From Ephemerocybe angulata (lineage: Eukaryota; Basidiomycota; Agaricomycetes; Agaricales; Psathyrellaceae), in NCBI GenBank assembly GCA_013368325.1, contig JAACJK010000166.1, forward strand, positions 744,001 to 808,000: a stretch of 64,000 bases of DNA. Direction: 5' to 3'. Shown here piece after piece: positions 43,562 to 53,184 of this stretch. The notes beneath the pieces are model-generated. The model was not told the DNA's origin. It did not search any database and saw only the letters and a list, made by a program, of their open reading frames with translations. Each line of letters starts with the position of its first letter. Position 1 is the stretch's first letter. The position numbers and the translations under genes are program-made.

Positions 43562-44116
43562 ATGTCTATTCCAAGTTTACAACGCTCGAGCTCGGCCCCG
43601 CACACGGTCGCGTCGCTAGCGCAGGCGCGCCAGCCACTGCCGCGTACAAAATCGCACCTACATATGCACAAGGCGGAAACTAGGGCCTTCCTCAAGCCAC
43701 TGGTGACGAGTGTGCCTCTCGCGGGCAGCAGCGGCGAGCGTGAGGACCCGTTCAACCTGCTCGGGTTCTTCCCGCCGTCGGACGAAAAGGAGAGCTGGCG
43801 GTGGCTGCACACAGAACCCAAGATCGAGGAGGAGTCGCTGGTGAGCGACGAAGAGGATGCAGAGTCGGCAGAGTCGGTGATCATGCGAGAAGAACAGGTC
43901 GGGGTGCTGTCGCTGTTCAGCGGCGGCGGCGGGGGCAGCAGAAAGGCGGAGGAGACCACGGGCGAGCAGCAGCTGTTGTCGCCATTCCGGCTGGACGGCG
44001 CAGAGGAATGGGAGGCGGTGTACCAGGCATTCACCGGCCGGCGCCGGGCGGAGGGTGCCGGGGATGCCGGACCGGAGGGCGGTTTTGGGGTACTGTTCTT
44101 CCCGGGGTCCTCGTGA
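43562..44116 (+). CDS. small unknown protein
   Basis: A 184-aa frame from the first ATG after a TATA box; I do not recognise a family. The start MSIPSLQRSSSAPHTVASLA is Ser-rich and basic. A compact block follows with FNLLGFFPPSDEKESWRWLH, an acidic segment (SDEEDAESAESVIMREEQVG), a Gly run, and a more ordered end with FRLDGAEEWEAVYQAFTGRR and GFGVLFFPGSS. No signal peptide or membrane helix. Base composition is GC-rich with codon usage like the neighbours, which supports a real gene. It may be basidiomycete-specific. Confidence 0.6.
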   Translation: MSIPSLQRSSSAPHTVASLAQARQPLPRTKSHLHMHKAETRAFLKPLVTSVPLAGSSGEREDPFNLLGFFPPSDEKESWRWLHTEPKIEEESLVSDEEDAESAESVIMREEQVGVLSLFSGGGGGSRKAEETTGEQQLLSPFRLDGAEEWEAVYQAFTGRRRAEGAGDAGPEGGFGVLFFPGSS

Positions 44117-44323
44117 GAGTTTTAGCTAAAAGGTCCCACGGATGGTGCTGAATTTTCCCACTGGCCCTTTCTTTCCCACCTGTGTAACTGTTATGGCGCA
44201 GGAGCCCTTCTTTCTCAACTCTCATCTCCCCATGTCCTCTGCCCACGACCACCAGCACCCGCAAAGTGACAAAAATGTACCCTCTCTACATGTAATATAT
44301 TCCTTCTCAGGCCGCGAATTGTA

Positions 44324-46509
44324 ATGAACTCTGCACAGGTGAACACCGACCACGAGACCCAGCAGCAGCAGCGCGACCACCCGCCAGCCGACCCCAACCT
44401 CTCGCTCCAGTCCATCCTCGCCGCCTCCAAGAAGGATGTCTCCCCGAATGGCGCGCCCCAGCCGCCCTGGGCAACACCCCACAACCCGCTGCCGCCACCT
44501 GTCTTATCGCCCGCGCCCCAGGTGAGTTCTGCTCTTCAAACCTGTGCTGGGCGCTTAGCCTCTTCCAAGCCGCCCACTGGAAAGCGCAAGCTCGACGCCG
44601 AAGATACAGACGATCCCCATTCAAAGATTCGCCGTATCGTGCGCGACCATGTCTCCCATGACCCCGCCCGCGTCATGCCCATGACCACCGTCATTTGCCT
44701 CCACGCCGCCGTCGCCCAAAAGTCCTACGGCAGCGAGAAGCGCTTCCTCTGCCCGCCTCCCATCGTCCGCATTGAGGGCCCCGTCTGGCATCTTCGCACC
44801 CAGCAGCTTTCCATGGCTGTAGTCAGCGAGACAGGCGAGCGCTCCTTCGAGCAGAAGGCCACCCTCGACAACAACATGGCCTCCAGCTTCAAGTTTCTCC
44901 ACGTCACCGGCACCGCCAAGGCGAAGAGCTTCCAGCTGTCCCTCGATATTGCAGAGCCACCCCCGCCGTCCCTCAACCCTGAGGGCGCGGAGCCACCCAG
45001 CGGACGCGTCTGGGCGACCTTTGACTCCGCCCCCGTCACCATTATCTCCAAACCGTCGAAGAAGACCGCCAAGACGCGCAACATTTCCTCCTGCATCCTC
45101 GCTGGAGGCCCTGTCTCCCTCTTCAACCGTATCAACTCCCAGACCGTGCGGACCAAATACATGACCATTGACCACGCCCAGCTTTGCGCGAGCAATGTCG
45201 GGTGGTCCGCGTTCAATGTCAACGTCGTTCGCAGGCCCAACGGATCACCAACGACAAGTACGTGCCATGTGATGGGTGTAGTTTGGTTCCATTCATGCTT
45301 ACATGTCTGCAGATGGGCCCCAACCAGTTACCTATGGCTGCGAAATCGTGCTTTCTGACACACAGTCTGGCATCTCCACGTCTCCGCTTATCATACGTAA
45401 GGTCGACAAGGGCAGAGTTTCTCTCGAGGACGGCGGTCCTGTCAGCCAAATGCAGAAAATTGCCCTTCAGCGTCTCAATCCGGATGGTTCTCGGCACTAT
45501 CTCTCCGCTGCTGGGCCTCTGCCCGGAACTCCAGGTGTCGTGGCGCCTCCACAACCCGGAATGTCTACGCAAGCCGGAACCCATCCCCTGCTTTTCCAGA
45601 ATCCCCGTATTCGAGACGAAGTCCGAGACGGTGTTAGAGTCATTTCTGATGAAGTCGATGATTACCTTTGCTGGACCATCGTTGGCATCTGTACGTGAGC
45701 CTATCTCCCTGTCTGAGCCCGTGACTGACACGCCCCTAGCCAAGTTCCAGTACACTTTCTTCGACGCATTTGGCCAAAACAACAAGATACCAGAGCAGCC
45801 TATCACACCGTTCCCTACTCTTTTCACTGCCCCCGTGTACCGTCCTCAAACAAACGTCATCGAGCTGACTGTTTCCAACTTCTTCTACGAGCACCCTAAA
45901 ACGCGTGTGCAAACCGCTCTGGACGTCTATCTTGGCAACCTTGGCCCTCTTCAAGCGCGAGTCTATCAAACGAGCCCTCCTGGGCCGCTTACGTCGATCT
46001 CGCCTTTCGTTCAGGTCGCAGGAAACCCTGCGACAGAGCAGAACCTCCCCGCCGCCATGCCGCAGCAAGATCACGCCTCACAGCTTACAGCTCGATATAC
46101 GACACCGCTGCACACGATCGTCATGGTCGAGATGCCGCCCCTTCCAGATATTATCAAGGCCCTTGAGGACGACGCGCTGCCTCCAGCGTCCACTGATGTT
46201 TCTGGTAGCAAGCAGTCAGGTGATTCGTCGCCACACGAGGGCTCTGTTCCTCCCCCTCCGCCGCCTCCACCTCCTCAGTCAATTGCAGGACGCAGTCTCC
46301 CTCTTCTCTTCATTCGATCCTCTGATGGTGTTGGCTATCACTCTGGGCGAACCATTGCCTGTGATAGCGTATATCCTCAGATTGACCTCACTACTATATC
46401 CCATGGTGGCCCGAACGGCGGTCCCCATAACATTGATCCTCAATGGCTGGCAGCCGCCCATGCAGCGGCTGAAGGCAGCATGCATGCATGGACCTTGCGA
46501 GTAATGTAA
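44324..46509 (+). CDS. CSL-family transcription factor (RBP-J/Su(H)/LAG-1 type)
   Basis: About 690-710 aa; firm introns at about 45258-45312 and 45692-45739, and a possible 48-nt stop-free intron at 44522-44569. A disordered Gln/Pro-rich N-terminus precedes the DNA-binding core. The signature AVAQKSYGSEKRFLCPPPIV matches the residues that contact DNA in RBP-J (consensus site GTGRGAA). Next come FKFLHVTGTAKAKSFQLSLD, ISKPSKKTAKTRNISSCILA and GGPVSLFNRINSQTVRTKYM of the N-terminal Rel and beta-trefoil domains, then WSAFNVNVVRR and YGCEIVLSDTQSG. The C-terminal Rel-like domain is interrupted by a Pro-rich loop. Fungi lack Notch; in fission yeast the CSL proteins Cbf11 and Cbf12 control adhesion, lipid genes and cell-cycle exit. 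Nuclear; targets here unknown. Confidence 0.93.
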
Positions 46510-46738
46510 TTCTTTCCTCTCACCCGCCGCGAATGGGTCTCGTTTCGTCTTCTTCCCCTCCGTATATATTCCCCTTTTGTTTTCGCCTTGCTTTGCTGTT
46601 CTAGGTTCTGTGTATTTGTTTGTTACTTATTTCTCGTTCTTCGCACCGTGTTTAGCATGTCCTCTTTCTTGTATACATACATGCACTTGTATGAACTGTG
46701 AAATCCGTATAGTATTTAATGAAATGGGATCGAGGGTT

Positions 46739-49700
46739 TTATGGGCAATCGTCTCTCCGTCTGAGAAGCCGACTCACGTCTTCCCTTCCCATCTCTGCTA
46801 AACCTGTAGTCTCCATCATGACTTTTTCCCAGTCCTCTTCACTCTCCATCCCAAAAGTGGCTTGGGTAATTGTGTCCCAAGCCGATTCATCTGCGCCCAC
46901 AAGTCTTCCGGCTTGAAGTAGCTTCGTCCAGGGAGATTCCACGCGCTTCCTACCGCCACCAAGAACGCCTGCCAATGCTGTATGGCATGTTTCGACCCAG
47001 AGTTCGCACTCTGCCTGGAGCGTGGTACCTTCGTGTTTAGAAAAATTCCCGCGGTAGAGGATCTGCCGTTGGAGGATGTGTTCGGAGAGCCGGCCTGCGA
47101 TTCGGCGGTACAGGCTCGTGAGGGTAATCAAGGGAAGCGTCAGCCGGAGGAAAGCCAGGTGGGATGAGAGCAGCGCGATTGGCCCCAGGAGCGTCTGGGA
47201 AAGCGCGATGCCGTCTTCCGATGCGTTCGCCGTGGATCTGGATCGACAACGCGAGAGTCGACAAGAGCGCGGCCAATCGAGAATGCGAATCAGAATTCCA
47301 ATGACAAGATTAGGAAGAAATATGAGATGGTGAAGGAAGAATTAGAAGAGGATTGGAGGATGGGTTGCTTTACGTACCCTGTTGAGACATTGAAGTGGTT
47401 TCGCAGGCCTGCTTCGATTTCTCCACACACTTGTTGGACCGTCATATCCTCGGCACGGGAGACGACTTTCTGGTACCGAGACATCATCTCGTCGAAGACG
47501 GTCTTGTGAGCGACGTCTGAGCTGAAATGGGCGTTTGGGAGGAGAGCGCAACCTTCCGCTTGTTTCTTTAGGAGCGGGTCGCGAAGGATATCTTGCCATA
47601 GTTCCAAAAAGAACTGGGAAGAAGAAAGAAATTTTAGTGAGTCGGGGTGGAGCTAAAATACGAGGAAGAGCAGGTACTGACTACTTCCTCCGTCCATGCT
47701 TCCAAGGAAGCGTGAATATATGTCGCGCTTAGCAAGGCTTTGCAAAGGCGCTGGACGCCTTCTACCCCGCTTGTCAAACTTCGTGTGTCAACGCTTACGG
47801 TGGTATCGTGGCCTGGGAGGGTGATTGATAGCGCTCCGGGCACTGATCGAACAAAGGCAAAGGACACCGATTCAAATGCGTCCAGGGCAGAAATGATACG
47901 TGCCTTGTAAAGTTCCAAGACGGGTAACTGTACCGATATTAGAAATTGGGTGCGTTCGTGCGGAGAGGGCAGTGGAGAGAATCGGTCTGCACAAATTGGT
48001 TACCACATGAGACCATATGTAAAGATAGATGATACCACACATACCAGTAACTTGATCCACAAGCGCCCGTATCCTCCTTGCCGAGTTGGTGGCCTTTACA
48101 TCCCGGGCGATAATTTCTTCGGCGCCTTCGTCTGCGATACCCCACGCATCAGGAGAGCTGACAATCTCAAGGTACTGGTCATCCACGACTGAAAAGTGGA
48201 AAGGCAACATTAACAGCGTAAACGTGAAAACTATTCAGCCACACCCACACTTCTTCTCCGCTTGCAACCATGCGTTGAACCACAGCGGGTTTCCCAGTAT
48301 CACCTCACTAATTCCTCCCCAGCGGCCACTCTCAGGCATGGCTCCAGCGGAGGTATTGTCAAGTTTGAATCCTTCTTCAACGAAGGCCGCATCGAAGATC
48401 AACGCTTGGTAGATCGTGTGCGCGAAAAGGGAAGGGTGGTTAAGTAGGTTAGGCGCCGCCTTTTTGACTTTACGAGAGAGTAAGGGCAGAAGTAGCAGGC
48501 AGAACTCGTCCTATCAGAGGTAGTGAGAAACCTGGTCACGTTTCCAGTCTAAAACATACCCAAGCGGATATTTGTTTGTATTCTGACTTCGACAGAAGCC
48601 GCTGAACCACGGTGTCCAGAAAATGGTGGTGCTCATGTGCGATATTGAGGACATATGTGAAGTACCATTCAGGCTTCAAGAATATGAGAAGAGAATGACC
48701 AGTAGTATGGGGTTCTCTCACCTTGTCGAGCCGGTTGGTGTCGCGCTTGCCATCGTAATGATACTTGAACCGGAGAGAAACAGGTTGTACCAGTGCTTCT
48801 ACAGCATATATTCCTTCCTTCTCATCTATCTTGAAGTCTGCTCGCTTATGCAGTTTACGGCCCCTGCGTCCTATTAGTGATGTTCCCGAAGTAGACATGC
48901 TGCGACTCACAGTAATTGTAAGCTCACGAGCTTCAAAAATTCTGTTTCAAAAGCTTGGCGATAGGAGGGTGCGCAAGAAGCATAGTCAATGGCCGATGGC
49001 CAACCGAGTTGTTCCACCGCTGTTGCTAAAGAACTGGCAGTTCGATGAGCATAGCATGACCTTGACACGGCGGTAAGAACCATACTCGTAGAGGTGTGCT
49101 TTGATATCACGCCACGTCTTATCGCGAATATTTTCAAGGAACGACGTGAGGTGCAGCTTCTGCTGCCCGGTACCATCTTCCACTGACGATGTAGCTGCGT
49201 TGGCCTTATTGACGAAGTGTAAGAGAGTGCCGTACTGCTGAAGTGATTCCGGGGTTATGGCCGTTGAAGACTGAACATCTTTGACTGCCCTCTCACTGGG
49301 CAGAGAAACAATTAGTGGGTTTAACACTCACAATCCTGACTGTAACTCACCTCGCCCTAAGCGCATATTCTACCACCTCGACGTAGACTTTCACATGTTC
49401 TAGCTCTTTCAAATTGCGATGATGGGTTTCCATATCTTCAAGCAGAGTGGGTTCCTCATTTCCATCTGATAGAACCGAGACTAGCTCTTTGCTGAGCTGA
49501 GAGAGTTCGTCCGAGAGCGCTGCTCGAGAATGCGACAGCTCATGCACTTGGGCAAGGTGGGTGGTTGCTGTCGTCTGCGTTTCCGCCAAGCACTTGTCTA
49601 GATGTGTTTGGGATATATTCACCTGCTCTTCGTTAGGCTACCCTCGAGGAAGTCCTGCTTTCCAACCCACCTTGCTCTGCAGATCGTTGTAGCGTGCTTG

Positions 49701-49838
49701 AGCTTGCAACACCACATCCTCCAGTTCGTCGAGCTGATCCAGTGATGTGTACTCCCAGTTCAGCGCGCTGGTTGCCTTCTGCACTGACAATTCCAAGGAC
49801 GGTGGCGCCAGAAGGTTTTGAAGAATTGTCGACGCCAT
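46739..49838 (-). CDS. TIP20: RINT1/Tip20, Dsl1-complex subunit
   Basis: About 880 aa in eight or more exons. The start gives MASTILQNLLAPPSLELSVQ. The N-terminal part is coiled coil (ELEDVVLQAQARYNDLQSKV, LSDELSQLSKELVSVL). The RINT1/TIP1 core follows: KPEWYFTYVLNIAHEHHHFL (a near-signature phrase), VVQRLLSKSEYKQISAWDEF, DDQYLEIVSSPDAWGI, SARRIRALVDQVTDRFSPL, VLELYKARIISALDAFES, FLELWQDILRDPLLKK, and the end LYRRIAGRLSEHILQRQILY. RINT1/Tip20 bridges Dsl1 to ER SNAREs and tethers COPI vesicles; in animals it also binds Rad50. Sec39, another subunit, starts at 1228. Transcription is toward the CSL gene (230 bp between stops). Confidence 0.9.
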
Positions 49839-50785
49839 GTTGCCAGTGGTTTGTTAGAAGTCCAAGCACGTTGGTGTGTGAACGTCCTTGCCAGTGCTAT
49901 GATGTACTCACGGTCAGAAGGGGATATCTGCGAGACGCGCCACAGTCGGCGTCAAAGCGACTGCATCTCCTTTTGCTCCCCTCCATAATCTTACGCTTTC
50001 AAACATGACCTTTCCACTCTGGCGAAGATACCATTATGATATTCTCATGACCAAGAAAATCCCAGCATCTCAAGTATAATTCTGGCTCGCTTTCCTGGCC
50101 GAGGGATGTAAACTGCAGCTTCTTTGAAGAACTTCCAGCGCTTATTTCTTGAAACAGGCAACGGTCTGTGTATTCGACGGCACCATAGCACAGTAGCGAC
50201 GTCCCAGCTGATAGGACTGATCCCTAGGCCCTCATAAGTAAGACAAGACACCTCTCGTCATCCAGAGTAACGCACGATACGCCCACAGGCTCAGAGTCGA
50301 TCAGCATCTGTCAAATGATCACCTGGTCACTTGGGTGGTTAACTACATTCTGTTAGGACTGACATCACTCGATATGGTGGATTGTGTCTGTGGCAGAAGG
50401 TCGGAAGTATCCCCTTACCAGAAGAAGGGGTATTGGCAAGCCTACGGTCGGAGTTTCAGCCAGGACGGAGGACCCTACCATCCTCGTATTATGCAGACTT
50501 GATAAACATTCCTTCATCCAGCATGCCTTCAGAGGACCTTCCGATTCCTGGTGGCCTGGTCTCTATCGCGTTATCTGCTGTCAAGGGCTCTTGGCGCCTG
50601 ACCTGGTCAAATTGGACAGTCGTTGTGCCGAGAAACGGTTCAAGGTATCTATGGCGCCATACTGCACCACAATTTCAAATCGTTCAGTGGGGAAGTATTT
50701 AGGAACGTCGTGAAGATATTGAAGCACCTATAATTCCCTCCACAGAAACGAGTACTTGCGAGGCCGACATCAGACATACAGCAAC
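49839..50785. other. long intergenic region before the carbonic anhydrase
   Basis: 947 bp between divergent starts. Short frames on both strands (50045-50251 minus; 50382-50713 plus in two frames) are unlike known proteins and overlap each other, so I do not call genes. It may hold an extended 5' UTR or a non-coding RNA. Confidence 0.5.
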
Positions 50786-51408
50786 ATGTCCGTTCAGGGG
50801 ACTATTGTCGAAAAGAATGCTGCGTATGCTAGCAGCTTCACACAAGGGGGGCTTCCCCTTCCCCCTTCAAAGCATTTAACTATTGGCAAGTCCACATACG
50901 CTGTACTCCTTTCGCTCAACTCATTGACATGTCATGGTGCTAAAGTTACTTGCATGGACGCCCGTATCGAACCTGCAGGGCAACTTGGAATTGAACTCGG
51001 TGAAGCACACATCATCAGGAATGCTGGCGGTTCTGCGTAGGTCCAACCTTTCAGAATAGCGGAAGTCTCACATACTTACTTGGCACCAGAAAAGAGGCTC
51101 TTCGAAGCGTCGTCATCTCCCAGCGTCTTCTTGGTACCCGGGAAATCGCTCTCTTTCACCACACAGATTGTGGGATGTTGACGTTCACCACCGAACAGTT
51201 GAAGGGGATTGTCAAGGACTCTGCTCCAGGTGACGCAGCAGTTGCCACTGAAGTGGATAAACTAGATTTCTTGGAATTTCCCGACCTCGAGGAAAGTGTG
51301 AAGGATGATGTGAGATTCTTGCAGGACCACCCCCTTGTTCTGGAGGAAACTAAGATCACTGGATGGACCTATGACGTTCACACAGGAAAGGTGGGTTCAC
51401 TCGTTTAG
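50786..51408 (+). CDS. beta-class carbonic anhydrase
   Basis: Two exons joined over an intron of about 51040-51091 give about 190 aa of a compact beta-carbonic anhydrase. Zinc-site residues are complete: Cys-Asp-Arg of VTCMDARIEP and His-Cys of FHHTDCGMLTF. The segment HIIRNAGGSAKEALRSVVIS is made across the splice. The end is KITGWTYDVHTGKVGSLV; an alternative splice of 37 nt would instead continue to a TAG at 51464-51466. The enzyme interconverts carbon dioxide and bicarbonate, supplying bicarbonate for carboxylation reactions. This short DAR-type form differs from the longer plant-type fungal enzymes. It is 315 bp upstream of a HAD phosphatase. Confidence 0.9.
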
Positions 51409-51723
51409 ATCTCCTCAATGTCGTCAGCTCACGAAATGCGGTCAACAGATCACTCAGGTCGCCTAGACTAGGGAAAATCAAAGCCTTGGGCCTTAAAGCT
51501 AAAGAGTGCTTCTTCCTGTTGTTTGATGTAGCATATGTATTTGTAGTCGGAAACTCGAACTCGAACTCAGTCTCTTGAATGTAAGTATTGCTCTCGGAGC
51601 TCAACTGCTTGCAGCCGCACATCAAATCAGTGACGCTCCCATGAGCTTCCCATGGCGCTGGCCGGATCCACTGATCAGGCAAGGGAGGCACAACGCGTAA
51701 CCTCTCTTGCACTGATACCATAA
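51409..51723. other. intergenic, carbonic anhydrase to HAD gene
   Basis: 315 bp; first 58 bp may be coding if the alternative carbonic-anhydrase splice is used. No other gene or element is seen. Confidence 0.55.
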
Positions 51724-52876
51724 ATGTCTGCAGCCGCTTCAATCCATGAACTCGAGGAAACTACAACTCTCAAGCCAGAAACGGTAGAAGACGAATCTGG
51801 CACAGTGTCCGAACGCGAAGCTTTGGATAAACTCACGACCCTTTCCCCAGCAGCCACCTCAGGACCGCTTATTGCCATAGATCTCGACGATGTCTTATGT
51901 CAAACAAATGTCGCCGTTGCTCAGTGTATGTTTAGAAATAGCTTTAGCGGCGGATCGCCTTCGTTCATGACCAAGCAGGGCATAATGACACCTACGGAAC
52001 GGAGATGAAGCTTTCGGATTTTTTGTGTGAGTGATCTCAACCCGTTCGACAGGATCGCAGGACATTAACACCTTTCTTTAGATTACTACTACTGGAAGGT
52101 TCTACACATTCCATACAGACTCTTCACACAATCTAATACGTGTAGACGAAAAGAATCCGTATTGGGGCACCCCTCAAGAGACCGGAGCGAAAGTACGGGA
52201 CTTCTACGGCACAGACCGCCTTTACACCACGAAACCGGTACCCGGAGCCAGGGAAGGCATTCAAGCTCTCAAGCAACTAGGATTTCGCCTCATTATTGTC
52301 ACTGCTCGATACGAAGATACGGCTGATCAGAGCTGGAAATGGGTTGACCACCACTTTCCAGGTACGTGCAATCCATATCTATACCCCTAGGGTTGATATC
52401 GACTAGCCAATATTCCTGGACAGGCTGTTTCAGCAGTATCATTTGTACTGGACAATTCACAGATGCCCATAAAACAGGCCATGAAGTTGTCACTAAGCTG
52501 ACCAAGGCACAGGTACGAGGAGGTTAGCATAATCACGGGATATAATGCTCACCGATTTTGCCAGGTTTGTGACGATTTAAAGGCTGTTCTCCTCATCGAC
52601 GACTCGGCGGAAAACGCGTACTCCTGCGTGACTGCGAAAAAGCCCGTCGCAACCCTCCTCTTTGGTGACTACGAGTGGAACAAGCGCATGTGCACTCACG
52701 CAGATGCGAAGCATGACATGTCCTTTGAAGCCCGTTCCAAGCTTGAAGGCGGCCGCGAATACTGGAAAGACGAAACAGTTCCTGTCCCTGAAGGTGCGCC
52801 CTTGTGGAGAGTACGCGACTGGAGCGAGACCGTTAGGTGGATCAAGGCTCGCAAAGAAGAGGGAAGATTCGACTAA
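51724..52876 (+). CDS. HAD-superfamily phosphatase / 5'-nucleotidase-like
   Basis: About 270 aa in six exons. HAD motif I is IAIDLDDVLCQTN (nucleophile Asp and general-acid Asp), motif II LIIVTARYED (Thr), motif IV VLLIDDSAENA (paired Asp). The frame joins as AVAQ|WHN, FL|YYYYWK, WK|NPYWGTP. The fold places a small cap after motif I (NPYWGTPQETGAKVRDFYGT). Members hydrolyse phosphomonoesters, often nucleotides; NT5C-type deoxyribonucleotidases are the nearest group I can suggest. The substrate is not readable. The C-terminus is charged and conserved-looking (WSETVRWIKARKEEGRF). No targeting signal is seen. Confidence 0.8.
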
Positions 52877-53184
52877 ACTTGGATGTACTTAGAACGTTAG
52901 TGTGTCGAGATAGTAGAGTTGTTAGTTCGAACATAGGAAAACGCCTCCGACTACGATTGGTGGCAGGCCGCGCCTACTGAAGTCTATGACCATCATCATT
53001 ATGCGTTCATGCCTTACGGCACACGGCCCGCCGCGGCGTGAGCCAGGGTGCCACAAAGGCATATTCACATGCTCCTGGCACCGACCATGTCGTTACACTG
53101 GCGAGTTCACTAGTTTAAATCCTTTCCACCACTGCCCTCTTGTGGGGTAAACCACACAATCAACGCCCCCTGGACCGCCTTCAT
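52877..53184. other. intergenic before the ABCD transporter
   Basis: 308 bp with a GC-rich segment near 53025 (CGGCCCGCCGCGGCG). No gene or element is recognised. Confidence 0.6.

Noticed and set aside
44621..45175. 184-codon minus-strand frame
   Set aside because: Antisense shadow of the CSL DNA-binding core; no family likeness and no promoter.
50045..50713. three short frames of 68-109 codons
   Set aside because: Overlapping, mutually exclusive and unlike known proteins; no splice-linked partner found.
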